NCBI GenBank assembly: GCA_014529385.2
Contig: CM043959.1
Span: forward strand, 85,975,029-86,039,028
Source: Adiantum capillus-veneris
Lineage: Eukaryota > Streptophyta > Polypodiopsida > Polypodiales > Pteridaceae
Direction: 5' to 3'
Length of the DNA stretch: 64,000 nt
This document shows positions 12,040 to 23,815 of the stretch, one piece after another (the stretch's first letter is position 1; each line of letters begins with the position of its first letter). The notes beneath the pieces were generated by a model. That model had not been told where the DNA came from, searched no databases, and was given only the letters and a program-made list of their open reading frames with translations. The position numbers and the translations under genes were made by a program.

Positions 12040-13100
12040 GTTAACTTGGCATGAAGAATATTTCATTAACCAATTTTAGAGGAAATTAAAGGATGATGTA
12101 AAACATCTTTTATTGACTATGCGAAAGGCTTATACATTAAGCGAGTTCATCTCTCAAGCAATAGAATGTTATAATCGACTATTTGAAAGATAACAAGAGA
12201 AGTGTCATGGGACATCATTATGGTTTGAAACCACAATGACGTGTCATGGTCTTGCAATTCAAGAGGTCCATGAATCAATCATTGAGCACATGCAAATTGA
12301 TTCAGCTCAGTTTGAAATTCTACTAGCTCGAGAACCAAAGAGGACGCATCAACTTCCTATGTATAATTGTGGAGAGCATGGACACATTGCTCAACATTGT
12401 CCAAAGAAGAGAAGGATGAAGGATCATGGTGCAACAACCTCAATATTTTAAGGAAACGTGTTCGACATCCAACATTAGTAGAGCCCATGCGGCTGGAGAA
12501 AACCCAGGTAAAAGAAGTATCTTTCTACCCGTTGATGCTACCAATCAAGATCCATATGATAGATAGGCAAATGGATTGTGAAGCATTACTGGATCATGCG
12601 CAACGGCGTGCTTTATGAATAAAGAATCCTCAAAAGAACAAGGCATACCACTGGTGGAGAAGTCTAGCCTAGTAATCGTAGAACTAATTGATGGTCGTCC
12701 CCTCGCTTCAAGAGATATCATGTACAAAACTCGTCCCATAGAAGTAACCTTAAAGAATCATGTTTCAAGAATTTCATTTGATATCATTCAATGTCCAAGC
12801 AATCCAATTGTTGGTCTACCATGGCTCAACTTACATAACCCTAGCATTGATTGGGGGGCTCCCCATGGTTAACCTCCAATTCAGATTGTTATTCAATTTT
12901 TGGACGTCCAAAGGTCTAGCCTTGGATACCCTAAGGGTAACTTTTCATGGTAACAAGGATAGGGAAGGCCTTGACCTCCTCTTGCTAAATTACAGAGCCG
13001 AGAGGGCTACGAGGTTGATGTCTTTAAGGATCATTAACACCTACAAAGATTTGCACCTATGCAAAAAATTTACCGGTTGGGCATCTCAATTGAAATAAGC
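12040..13100 (+). pseudogene. Ty3/gypsy gag-protease relic
   Basis: The plus strand reads KDDVKHLLLTMRKAYTLSEF, then CYNRLFERQQEK, the C-terminal Gag block of chromovirus-like elements. A zinc knuckle, YNCGEHGHIAQHCPKK (C-x2-C..H-x4-C type with one Cys replaced by Asn-Cys spacing), follows at about 12360-12410. The protease follows in two frames: CEALLDHAQRR, where DSGA is expected, then GIPLVEKSS, VELIDGRPLASRD and VGLPWLNLHNPSIDW (12615-12855). Stops at about 12450 and 12616 and a shift near 12605 kill it. RT was not found downstream, so the element is truncated. Confidence 0.7.
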
Positions 13101-13263
13101 TTCAAAAATTAAGAATCAAAGCTTATAGATCCATGTAAGGTAGTTGCTCGTTCAAGAAGGCCTTGCAACAATCAAAGCACGCATTGATTTGAAATCTTAA
13201 TATTTGCAAGGCACCCAAATACAATAGTCAAACCTAGAAGGCCTTCAATATCAAACCGAACAT

Positions 13264-13329
13264 CCAAAAACAAAAGTATATACAAGGTATCAATAGCCAA
13301 AAACAAGAGTATATACAAAGTATCAGTCT
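13264..13329. repeat. 33-bp tandem duplication
   Basis: Two adjacent 33-bp units beginning CCAAAAACAA, sharing AGTATATACAA and GTATCA, with a few mismatches. Confidence 0.85.
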
Positions 13330-14542
13330 TGAATGCTCGAGTATCCAGTACATGATTCTAAGGCTCTCTCAAAGATATTAATTGGCTCAAGAAAGTGGCT
13401 ATGGCATATTGGGATACAAAACAAGAATCAAGGGTTTCTCTCAAATTGAGTTGAAGGGCTCCAAGCTTTGGAAAATTGACAAGACCAAGGTGAGTTTCTA
13501 TGATGTTTCACCACATGTCTAAGGAAAACAAGGTGAATTCTTCCATTTCTTTTCATTTTCTCAATGATAGTCGATGCATGTACACAAGGTTGTTTGGTAT
13601 GCAAGGTATACAAGATTAGTGAATGACCATGAATATGCAAGCTAGGGCTTGATTACAACACAATGGTGTCTCCCTCCGTAACAAGGATACTATTACATCT
13701 ATAGAAGATGAATACAAGGAGAAACACAATTCTAAGGATCTCTTCATGGACCAATAGGACAATTCAAGTTTGACAAATATGTCTCTATACAATGTGTGAG
13801 GCCATACACAACCATGTGAGGGAGGGCGAGGCAAGGCAAGTTTGAAGGAATGAACTTCTCACAAAATGAGTTTTTTGTATGCTTTCGCTATAATGTATGA
13901 CATTTGCCTAGACTTAGCTCTTTTCCTTCCTCCTCTCAGCTCTTTTCCCTCTCTCTGCTAAAAAATATCTTCTTTCAAAACATAAAGCAAAAAATGTTTT
14001 TTTGTTTACTATTTTTTGGGTCTCTCTTAACCACATACACCACAACTACCTTGCACGGAAACTTGTCCTTGTCTTGGAGTTTCCCATCCAACATACCACA
14101 CAAGAATTTGATCACTGCATGATCCCTCCTCCCCCTCCCAATGAGGGATGGCATTTGTAGGGGGAGCATCCTTTTCAATTAAAAGATTTTGGGCCCCATT
14201 TTTGGTACCCAAGTGTAAATCCACTCCCAGATCCAACTTCAAAATCAAACCAATCACGATCGTGGGGAGGACAATCCATCAACAACGCATAGCGTAAAAC
14301 ATCACTGGCCCCAACACACGCAGAAATACACATCCACCATAGTAATGGGTGGGCAAGGGGAGCTCGAGGGCCAGGACACCCCCCTTTTTGTGCATATGAG
14401 GAGTGTTCCTCTCCACTATATATAGTTTAAACTTTTATTTATTGGCAATGCATACAAGATCTCTCTTCATGACATATGGAAGCCATATAATAGTGCCTTC
14501 TTTTGAGCTTCAAGATGGCACAAATTCCTTGACTCAATTAGC

Positions 14543-14593
14543 CCAATTACCTCTTCTTGCTTCCAATCCAATTACCTCTTCTTGCTTCCAAAT
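14543..14593. repeat. 25-bp tandem duplication
   Basis: Two adjacent units of CCAATTACCTCTTCTTGCTT plus CCAAT. The second copy has one extra A. A recent slippage or repair duplication. Confidence 0.9.
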
Positions 14594-14889
14594 CCAATTC
14601 ATGATTTGTAAAGACGAGTAAATCTCACATTTTGAGCTTTGAGACCGCTCATCTTCTAGGCAGTATAAGACTCCCAAGGCCCGAACAAGCGGTCCCAAAA
14701 TTTTTAAGAAATACATATTGCCCTTCAATTCGTGTGCACTATCAACGACCAAGCACAACTTTGTGCTCATACCTCAGATTGGCAAACCATAACTTTTGGC
14801 TTGTATCTTATGTTGAGTATCATCTCTAAAAATCATGAGAAGCTGAAGAAATCTTTTGAGTGCGTACATTGCAAGCTCAATAAAGCTAT

Positions 14890-15190
14890 GTAGGTAATCA
14901 CTTCCAACGATGGATTGGACGAAAACACGGAGATAAATATAAATTTCACACTTTAAAACTTCAAATATTTAAAAATCTGAGAGAGACAACACCGTCTGGC
15001 GGAGTTCTGAGCCTAGATGCATTGGCCCTAAAGACTAGTGCTCCTTTTGGTATTTCTTCATTATAGATTTGACAATGTAGTCCCGAGGGTCTGACTCTCT
15101 CCGAGACTCTACGTCTAGATGCCCTCAAGAGTGGCCTGTGGGTACTTATAAGGAGTACAAGGGTTTCTAAAAGCAGAGTCCCAAAAGTAT
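14890..15190. repeat. LTR-like dispersed repeat, copy 2
   Basis: Collinear with copy 1 at 7824-8090. It starts TAATCACTTCCAACGATGGA and shares CTGAGAGAGAC, AAGACTAGTGCTCCTTTTGG, TCTACGTCTAGATGCCCTCA and GGAGTACAAGGG. Copies 1 and 2 lie in the same orientation about 7.1 kb apart with a gypsy gag relic between them, so they might be paired LTRs, though they are clearly diverged. Confidence 0.55.
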
Positions 15191-16382
15191 TAATTTTAAA
15201 AGCACTAAAGAGCTACTCCAAAAGCTAGCGCTAAAACTTGATAGTTCAACCAGCGCAAAAAAACAAAACGTTCAAAGGTGCCACATCATCATGCTCAACG
15301 CAAATTGAAAAACTCTACCACATTACCAACCAGCGCAAAATCCGAGAATCCACCACGTCACTAGATTTTCATTATAACCCTCTCTTAAAGGAGAGTAATC
15401 ATCCTCGATTACACCTACAAAATAGCTAAACAATATAAAATTTCTTCACCAGACATTGACAAAAAGTACCCATGTACTAGAGTCCACAAGAACGTACATT
15501 CACTAAACATACGGCTCATAAATCACACTCTTAGTTCACACTTAACATTGTGTTTCACTCATTCAATCTAGTCATTTCATCCATCCAAAAGTCTTGATCC
15601 ACCTAGATCCTTGCGTAGCCATCTCATCCCTCCGAAACTTTTGATACGCTCATCACAATATCTTATCATCTGATCTTGATGCACTAGAATCTCATTTCAT
15701 CATTCAATATTTCTCATGCATCATCATTCATTCAAATTTCAAAACAAAATTCATGATTTTTATCTTGAATCGTAAAGTTACCAAATTTATTCTTGAGCGT
15801 TTGTTGCTTACAACTGCTTTCATATGCAAATTCCTTGTCATCTCATCCGAACGTGCAGCTCCATGCTTTCCAATGATTATAGATACGTATTTCTTGCTCT
15901 TATTATTTGTTATCTGTACAAAGATAACAAAAACTTTCAAAAACATTAATTCACACATGCTATAGAAACCCTAATTTTCTCTTGCAAAATCCTTATTTTT
16001 CAAAGTTGTCAAGATCAAAATTTGTTCACGACAATATGTAGAGATTATCGAGAGAATCGATTTTTCCTTCTGTCGCATTTTCAAATTTTCAACCATCGAA
16101 GAGATTTTAGATGTCTCTGCAAAACAAAAAGACATCAAAAAGCCCGTTTTTTAAGCTTTTTAGGACAAAAACAGAATATTGTTTCTCCTTTTTCTCGTTC
16201 TCTTCTCATTTCTTCTTCATCCCACTCCATAGCTTCCATCTCTAGGTTGGTGTAAGATAAGTTTCCCCCTGAGAAAGAGAAAACAAAAAGATAACTCTTG
16301 TAGAATCTCTATGTTCTCCACCCATGTCGACAGGATCGTGCTTCAATTTGCGGACAAGGAAGCAACTTGTGCTTTGTGGGTT

Positions 16383-16812
16383 CATTAGGAAGAGGATGAG
16401 TTCTAGGAAGGCCTCTTTATTTGACATGATATTATGAAGATGATTAACATTTTGAAGAATAGGTGCATACCATGTGTGCAAGAATGGTGAGTGTGTAAGA
16501 GAGGTGTAAGAATGGTCAAAGGATGCCCTTTTCCCCCCCAAAAAGGGAGAGGGGACAACTTTATGATTTTTGGCCTTCCATAACTCCTACATACAATCTC
16601 CGAGCTCTTTCCGTACATATATTACTTGATATAGTTTTGCGTGCTAAATTTTAAATTTCAGGTTGGGAGAAAAATTTAAATTCAAATAAACTAGCCATTT
16701 TGCCTGTTTGAAATCAAAAGCTCTCCTCTGATTGCTTTCTTAATACTAGAGCTTTTACTTCCTTAAACTGCCAAATAAAGAGGCCCTCCTAGACCCCATT
16801 CTCTTCCTAATG
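16383..16812. mobile_element. Non-autonomous TIR element, copy 2
   Basis: This 430-bp copy has the best-preserved ends. The outer 41 bp of each end are inverted repeats matching at about 37 of 41 positions, both starting CATTAGGAAGAG and finishing GGCCTCTTTATTTG. Its internal blocks match copies 1 and 3. It is non-coding. It lies between sequences resembling the flank of the LTR-like repeat (CCATGTCGACAGGATCGTGC, compare about 7765), so it inserted into that repeat. Confidence 0.8.
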
Positions 16813-17001
16813 CTTATGGCTTATCCTCCTTAAGATAAAGTGATGAAGACAAGAGCGTGTTTGATGCACTGTAGGCTAAGTGTGGCAGTGGCTAGTTAGT
16901 CTAGGACAGGGACACAAAGATTCTTTGATAAAACATTTGGAAGCACCATCTTGCCGCTCTTTGATAGGACCAGTATGCTTTCAAAAAAGCACATGCCTGA
17001 A

Positions 17002-17110
17002 GCTTTGATACCATTGTAATTACTTTCGACGATGGACCAGACAAAAATACAGACATAACTGTAAACTTCACATTTAGATAGTTCAAATACTTAAATAACT
17101 GAGAGAGACG
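17002..17110 (-). repeat. LTR-like repeat copy 3 with primer site, minus orientation
   Basis: GCTTTGATACCA at 17002-17013 is the reverse complement of TGGTATCAAAGC, a tRNA-iMet primer site with one mismatch to the common TGGTATCAGAGC. Immediately beside it starts TTGTAATTACTTTCGACGAT, then TTAAATAACTGAGAGAGACG, matching the start of repeat copies 1 and 2. This implies the repeat is the LTR of a minus-strand copia-type element whose interior lay to the left. Similarity fades after about 100 bp. Confidence 0.5.
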
Positions 17111-17783
17111 ATGAGACGATGATGGAAGAAAAGACGTCGTACGCACACACACACCCAGAGAACTCAACATAACACAAGGGATTTACTTAAATTTCACACC
17201 ACACACACCACCACTCAAGAGCTCAATGAAAATTCTCCCCACAATCCCTATTCAAAGTCCAAACACCTCAACCTACAAGCCCTTGCCTGCATGCAGACAC
17301 TTCAAGGTGAGTCAAGTTTATCAACGCTTGAAATCACACTCGATGGTGACCCAAATATACAAGAAAAACCATTAAAAACTCAAAAAAACTAGCCACAAAA
17401 TACCTCTCTCAAACCATTGCAAAAGCTTCACCAAACTCCGCCCTGTTGGACTCTTTGAAGTAGCCTCAACCCTAATGGCACCAGTACAATGTCACATAGT
17501 CTTGCTGAAAGCCGCGTCCTCTTCCCTCAATTCCTCGCACATACACATCCATGGAAACCTCAACAATTCCATAGACTCTCCCAAGTGCAAAATTGAAGAG
17601 AAAAAACTCTCATTTACTCCTCCACACACTCAAAAACAGGACGCGAATGCAACGGGACTGCACCAGACCACCTGTAGGAACCCTACTTCCTCCCACACAC
17701 ACAGAGGTGAACGTGATGATTTTTGGCTTCAAAATCTCTTTTTCAGATTGAATACTCACGAAACCGTGAGTAATGTGCATTTT

Positions 17784-18248
17784 CATTAGGAAGAGAATGG
17801 GGTCTTGGAGGGTCTCTTTATTTGGCAATTTACGAAAGTCAAACTCTCTAGTATTAAGAAACCAATCAAAGGATAGTTTTTGAATTCAATGAGACAAACA
17901 TCTAGTTTTTTTGAATTCAACGTTGCCCCACAAAATGAAATTCAAAATTTAGCATGCGAAACTACATAATCTAACATGTCTATGGAAAGGTCTTGGTGTG
18001 TAGACTATCGATCTATAATCTTCGCTCAAATTAGAGATTGTATGTAGGAGCTATGGAAGGTTAAAAATCATAAAGTTTTCCATCTCTTTTTGGGGGGAAT
18101 AAGTGCATCCTTTGACGACTCTTACACCTCTCTTACACATCAACCATTCTTGCACACATGGCATGCACCTATTCTTCAAAATGTTAATCACCTCCATAAT
18201 CTCATGAAAAATAAATAGACCCTCCTAAACCTCATCCTCTTCCTAATG
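17784..18248. mobile_element. Non-autonomous TIR element, copy 3 (inverted)
   Basis: A 465-bp copy in the opposite orientation to copy 2, 970 bp away. The ends are CATTAGGAAGAGAATGGGG on the left and CTCATCCTCTTCCTAATG on the right. It carries the shared blocks in reverse (GCACCTATTCTTCAAAATGT, CATAAAGTTTTCC). No coding capacity and no certain target duplication. Confidence 0.8.
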
Positions 18249-18509
18249 TTAAGCCTTTTCACATCATTTTTTGACATTTTTAGCCCTAGTTTTGACTCCG
18301 ACAGAAACTTTTCGCGAGAAAAATACCTAATGGACTCCAAAATCCACCAAATTTTGTATGCTTAGTCCTTATCAATGTCCAACAAAGAGAAGAATTTTTA
18401 AACTTTATTAGCTTTTCTTGTAGGTACTTTCTTGTGCTCTGATTTGTCGTGGCTTCTTTCCATGTATTCATAGAGTCGTTCTCCTTTATAGAGAAAGAGA
18501 GTACACCAT

Positions 18510-18873
18510 GCTTTTGATACCATTTCACGAATGGAAGCACATAAATATATCAAATATATTTTGATAGTATCTTTATTACTAATTAAGGAGAAGTCTTTCT
18601 ATAAGCACTTGAACTAAACGTTCGTTCAGCTTCCTATTTTCAACACCAAACCCTATTTCTAGAAGCCTCTGTTTCTTGCTCAAAATCCTTGATAACCAAA
18701 GCTCTTGCATCTGAAAATTACCTTCTAGACTCGGGACGGGACATCCCTACAACTCTTTTCACACTATTTTGCAAGTCGCTGTCCTAGAAATCTTAGCATC
18801 CACTATTCTATCTTGGACACAAAGTTCTTCATCAGAACCAAAAACAGCTCAAAAAGGGCTATATTAGAAATTG
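18510..18873 (-). other. Possible copia-type primer site and LTR fragment, minus strand
   Basis: GCTTTTGATACCA at 18510-18522 is the reverse complement of TGGTATCAAAAGC, resembling a tRNA-iMet primer site with a one-base insertion. The AT-rich DNA to its right (from TTTCACGAATGG) would then be LTR. The 1331-bp TIR element at 18874 interrupts it. No partner LTR was seen. Confidence 0.3.
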
Positions 18874-20204
18874 GTTAACACTAGGTTGGTAACCTAACAG
18901 GACATAAAAGTGTCCTTTCAGGGTTTTAAAAAAAACCTCCAAAACCATAGTAGATCCACTCATTTTGTAAAATCCTTTTATGAGGTTATAGTTCAAGGCC
19001 TACTACACATGGAAAAAATAAGAAACTTGTAAAATTTCTCATCTTTTGGTCACACCAGGCCTCCAAAGTTGATGGACCAGTACATTTTCATCAAAACAGT
19101 CATTTCTTACGTTTTGTTGCATAAAAATAAGATTAGGGATTTTTGTAGGACTTAAGATAAATTCCCTAGTTAACTTCAATGGGTTGGTGATCAGAACATA
19201 TGATTGCTTCTCACTCACTATTTTTTGTTTTGCCAAAAGAAATAGGTACGAAAAAGTTGAATTTTTACCATTCTGCAAACCTATCATCAAAGTTTCTATA
19301 GCCACGCTCAATACAAATAATATATGCATGTTTTCTTAGCTCCCTATTGTCCTTTAGGTTCATAAGAAGCCATGGAGCATGTCAAAAGAATAATACATCT
19401 CTTACCAAGGAGAATCTTGGGGACAAAGATGAAGTACTAAATACAGCAAACATGAAAAAACTGGGCTCAACATTATGAGTTGTAAAATCCCATAGAAACT
19501 ATTCAATATCTAGCCAAATTTGATCCTTATGACTAGATATGGTTACTACCTACAAAATGCATGTAGTTGTCACAAGAAACTAACAATATTGAAAGAGCTA
19601 TACTTGATATACTAGAATGTTTTGTTTTCTTCTATAATTAAAAAAATCAACCATTGTTGTCTACTATGCAAAATAGGGTATTAGGTGCCCCAAAACTCAA
19701 GGAATATTAGGTTTATGTCACAATATGCGACATAGAAAATCAAAACTACATTTGGATATCATGAAAGGCACCAAAAAAATCATAGAAGAGCTAAAATTGG
19801 CTAAAAAACAGGATTTGACAATTTTTGTAATTTGGTCATAACTTACAACTTTAACGTTTATTTCTCCCTAGAAGCAGCAGGACATGTTGAGGACTACTAA
19901 AGATAGTTCTCTAGCATTATAGACCTCATAAACATGAATTCTAGAGTGGTATAGTTGCAAAAAGTTGAAAAAAGCCAAAAACAGGACCCGTTTTTTCACA
20001 CAGTTTAGGTTGTGAAATGTTGTCCAAGGACAAGGTTAAAGATAGAATTGATATTCCAAAAAAATGTCGAGTTTTTTTCAGCTCATGAGACAACTTTCTA
20101 GACAGATAGCACCTTAAAATCCATTTTGAAACTCTTGACATAATTCAAGGAAAATGGTCACTTAACAGGACATAAAAGTGTCCCATTACCAACCTAGTGT
20201 TAAC
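18874..20204. mobile_element. 1331-bp TIR element with perfect 19-bp ends
   Basis: The left end GTTAACACTAGGTTGGTAA is repeated as an exact inverted copy at 20186-20204. Just inside each end sits the same-orientation block TAACAGGACATAAAAGTGTCC (left about 18894-18915, right about 20163-20182), itself a near palindrome. The interior is AT-rich with no sustained frame, so it is non-autonomous. Flanks do not show a clear target duplication (left ...AGAAATTG, right TTCATAATT...). The family is not recognised. Confidence 0.7.
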
Positions 20205-20866
20205 TTCATAATTACCAAAGTTTTTCATGATCAAAACGGTTTCAAATCTAAAATTTTTGGTTATTTAGAGCATATCTATTCTATTTAAAGCGTATCTAGG
20301 TACATTTCTCTAAATATCCAAAAAAATATCATTTTCAAATCATTCCTTTGCGGCTCACCTTAAACTTTGTTCTCATCACTTGACTTGGCAGCAAATATCT
20401 ATTTCCACTTTTGAATGATTCAATTCCTTCTTTTTCTCTCTTACTCTTTTATGACCTTTTATAGTGCTCTACTCACTTTCACGAGCTTTCTCTCTTCTCT
20501 TCTCATGCTAACAGCTCTACTATTACACGATCTCCATTATACTTCCTATGTGCTCTTCACTACTTACAATGAGTAATACATCTTCCGTTAGTGATAATCA
20601 CAAGTTTCACTGAACATTAGACTCAACCAAAAATATGCAACTACGCGGAGTGTCCATCAAACACAAATGAAGCACAACTACTTCGCAATGAGGGAAAGAA
20701 GCACACTGACCTATAGAATGGGTGCTTTGTATCCATCGGATCCCAGCACTGAAAGATATCCATCTTTTCACACATCCATGATTTGATGAGATTGGATTGA
20801 TGGCTTGATAGGATATCTCAGTTACTCATTAATCATACGCATTACATTCAATACCTCCAAACTTCT
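20205..20866. other. Non-coding stretch
   Basis: AT-rich sequence with nothing recognisable. Confidence 0.5.
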
Positions 20867-21720
20867 TTGTTTTTTAATGCAATAAGAAGTTTAGAACTTG
20901 AAAACCAAATAGCCACTCTAAAACAAAAAAAAACATCAGTTGCATACCTTAAAAGAAACTCCAATAAGATTAAGAGCACGAATAAAACAAATGAGAAATA
21001 TAGTAAACTTGATAGAAGGATCTGGACCAAAAAAAAGATTAAAATTTACCAACCTCTTAGGATTTGATAAGTCCAACGCTCAAGAAAGGGTGAGATTCTT
21101 CAATGACGTAATGAACAAGAGTGACATTTTGAAACTTTTAAACTTCCCGAAAATCGAACCCAAAAGAAATTACTATTTTAAAATTTACTCAAAGATATGG
21201 ATATATTGGTCCAACCCTCTCAAATGCAAAAAGTTTGACATAGTGGGAGTGAGTAGAAGGGGTTATAGGACCATCTCTAAACCTGGTTCTAGGTCCTTAA
21301 GTATTACAAGATTAAAGCTTTTAAGTTGCCTAAGCCTCACAATGTTGGGAATGTAAGAAATCTGTTATTTGAAAAAATACCAAACATTTTGGAGAATACT
21401 ATCATATAAAGAAAACAATACCATACAAAAAAACAAAAAAAAAATTCTTTTGAGTATAATGTTTTTAATGAGAGTATAAAACAAGATCAATCTTCTATGG
21501 TGAGATACTATAAAATGCAAGAAGTAGATTGTGAAGAAAAACTATATTTGTTATGAAGTTAAATGAGACTGAAATTCAAAAATGTCAAAAAATGCAAAGA
21601 GTATATATATCCTTAATGAATAGAACATTGGACTATAGCCAGGGTAAGCTAGATTCCCCATATCACAAAACTCAATAAAAAATGGAGCTATGGTGAATTG
21701 AAGCGGCTCAAATACCAATA
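20867..21720 (+). pseudogene. Unidentified decayed coding region
   Basis: The plus strand keeps protein-like sequence over about 280 codons with shifts and stops. It begins with a heptad-like LELENQIATLKQKK, shifts frame near 20940, then runs through RLKFTNLLGFDKSNAQERVR, YYFKIYSKIWIYWSNPLKCK and FDIVGVSRRGYRTISKPGSR to about 21310. Further blocks (LKLPKPHNVGNVRN, RVYISLMNRTLDYSQGKLDS PYH) follow to 21720 between stops. I do not recognise the family. A retroelement- or pararetrovirus-derived protein is possible from the style of the sequence but unproven. Neighbours are non-coding. Confidence 0.35.
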
Positions 21721-22934
21721 AAGAACCACAATACAATAAAATGGCTCATTTTGCAATCCCACATTCCTTTTGTTATACAACACCAACATGCACGTGAAAA
21801 ACTCCATGTAGATAGCGATGGCATGTGTGACTTTGTTGTAGAATAACACTTGAGTTCAGATTGCATCATATGAGTTGAACCAAATTTTTTTGAAAAAAAT
21901 TAGCATATTCTCTACTTGCATGTATCATATTTTGCAAAACAAGGAAACCTTGCAACATGGAATACTAAATGAATGGAAAAAACTCACTATCAAATCAGGA
22001 CTTCATTTTCCAGATCTACAAGAAAGGAAGGGGGGACAAAAAAGAAACAATATACTAAAAGAATTATTCAATTGATTCTATAGGAGGCAATTACAAAGAA
22101 TGAGATCAAACAATCATGTTGCTCAACCACAAATAGAGACTTATGATTCACTTTCAAACTTTGTACCTCTTTCTAAAAAGATATAACTTCAAAAAATATA
22201 TCTTTATGCAAAATATTATCGATTTCACATCAGTTTTTTATTCTTTTGGTAACTCTTGACATGTCACCACTCTATCTTAAAAACTTTCTTCTTCTATAGC
22301 CCCCCAAGAGGTTGACATTTGTCTCCTCAATTGCAGCTACATAGCTAGAGTAACAGAGAAAGTATCCCGTTCTTTACACATTGAATCCTACAACATATCC
22401 AAATATTCTAAGTGTTGCAGATCGCTCAAGTAGCAGGAGCTTGATTGCATTGATTTGAAGGAAAGTGTATCCCATAAACTGTGACAATGTCTTCAAGGAA
22501 AATAGTGGTAACTCAGGATCTTCAAAATACTACATGTGAAAATCAGGTGGCATTAACCAATGTAGACAAGTAGTGTATAAGGAAAGAGGCATCCCTACTA
22601 GAAGTGTCTTCTGTTGCTTTCCCTATGGAGCCTTTAGCTCTCCCAAGAAAATTATCCTTGTCAAGGAGTTCAAGAAAATTATCCTTGTCAAGGAGTTCAA
22701 TCTTCAAAACAAGAAGTAATAAATGATAACAAAAACTCAAAAAAACAATTAGAAAGGGAGATCGAGGTAAATTTGAATGTACCTATTGCAACACATCCTC
22801 GATAATGACTTTTTCTTAAAGGAGATTGCATGATCCATCCATCTCTCTTCTATCAACGTTCCTTTTTACCTTCTTTAACTTCAAATCTCTACCAAAAGAT
22901 TGGATACCAAGTCAACAAGCCTCCTCTCAAAATA
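21721..22934. other. Non-coding stretch
   Basis: No gene recognised. It contains the 27-bp tandem duplication at 22644. Confidence 0.5.
22644..22697. repeat. 27-bp tandem duplication
   Basis: Two identical adjacent 27-bp units starting CAAGAAAATTATCCTTGTCA. The unit length is a multiple of three. Confidence 0.95.
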
Positions 22935-23815
22935 CTAATCTTTAAGAGTAGATTTCTTCTCCTCCACTCTTTTCAAACATAGAGCAAGTGCATCATGAGC
23001 AGGAAAAAATAAGTTATTGGATGTCTACAGATCAAGTGTCAAAAAAAAGTCCTTTGACTCTGCTTCTATATCAATGAAGTCTTTGGTCACCTTAGAAGCT
23101 TCAAAAATGGTTGCAATACAGAAGTCCTCCCTGATATTAAGCATGCATTGAATACGGTGGAGAAGGATATACTCTTTTTTATTGATATAAAATAAGGCAA
23201 GATCTCAAACAATAAGAGAGGCGTCAGATAACTCTACCTCCTTTGTGGACTCATCAATGACAGTACTAGCTTTAAATTGAGCAACATCAAAATTTGAATT
23301 CTCTTGCTCCTCAGCTACATCATCAATTTCTTCCTCCTCTAAAACTTCACCATTCTCAAGCTACAAGATTGTTCAACTTTGAAGAACAAATAAAAAATAA
23401 AGGCAGCTTCATTTGGAACAAGGTTGCAAGGCTTTGAATGGACACGACAAGAAATGGTTAGTGGTCAAACAAAAGAAGACTTCTTCAAAAAATCTTTCTA
23501 ATCTCCTTGTTACTTTGCGTTTCTCAATTAGGTTAGTAGTAAATTCAGTTAGATGACAATAACTCTTGACATCCAATACAAAACACTAACACTCAACTGC
23601 TTTTTCAAATTCTTTGATCTCGTCTGACAGAATATCTTTCAATTTGTCTAACATAATTGCAAGGTCAAATTTAGGATTAAATATTTCATATGCATGTGTG
23701 TACACTTCCATGAACCAACAACTTCTCACTTGGAATCTCTTCCTAAATCTCCTCTTGACCTTCAGTAATCAGACATCGTTTTGCTAAAGCTTTGGGGATG
23801 ATTTGATAGAAGAGG
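22935..23815 (-). pseudogene. Unidentified decayed protein-coding region
   Basis: On the minus strand about 290 codons read like protein, broken by a few stops. The order is FLDTLFYQIIPKALAKRCLI, stop, EEIPSEKLLVHGSVHTHAYE, IFNPKFDLAIMLDKLKDILS, DEIKEFEKAVEC, stop, CFVLDVKSYCHLTEFTTNLI, EKRKVTRRLERFFEEVFFCL. After a gap come the acidic block LENGEVLEEEEIDDVAEEQE, a stop, then INKKEYILLHRIQCMLNIRE and KRVEEKKSTLKD. Stops at single codons and a sustained hydrophilic/hydrophobic pattern suggest a recently lost gene or retroelement protein. I do not recognise it. It is about 6 kb downstream of the MADS exons on the same strand, but I see no K-box. Confidence 0.4.

Larger units (their letters stand above)
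13101..16382. other. Non-coding stretch with short duplications
   Basis: No recognisable gene. It holds two short tandem duplications (13264 and 14543) and copy 2 of the LTR-like repeat. Short frames on both strands at 13900-14260 and 16020-16540 show no family features. Confidence 0.5.

Noticed and set aside
19941-20141. 66-codon minus-strand frame inside the 1331-bp TIR element
   Set aside because: No transposase motif and no support from neighbouring frames; the element appears non-coding.
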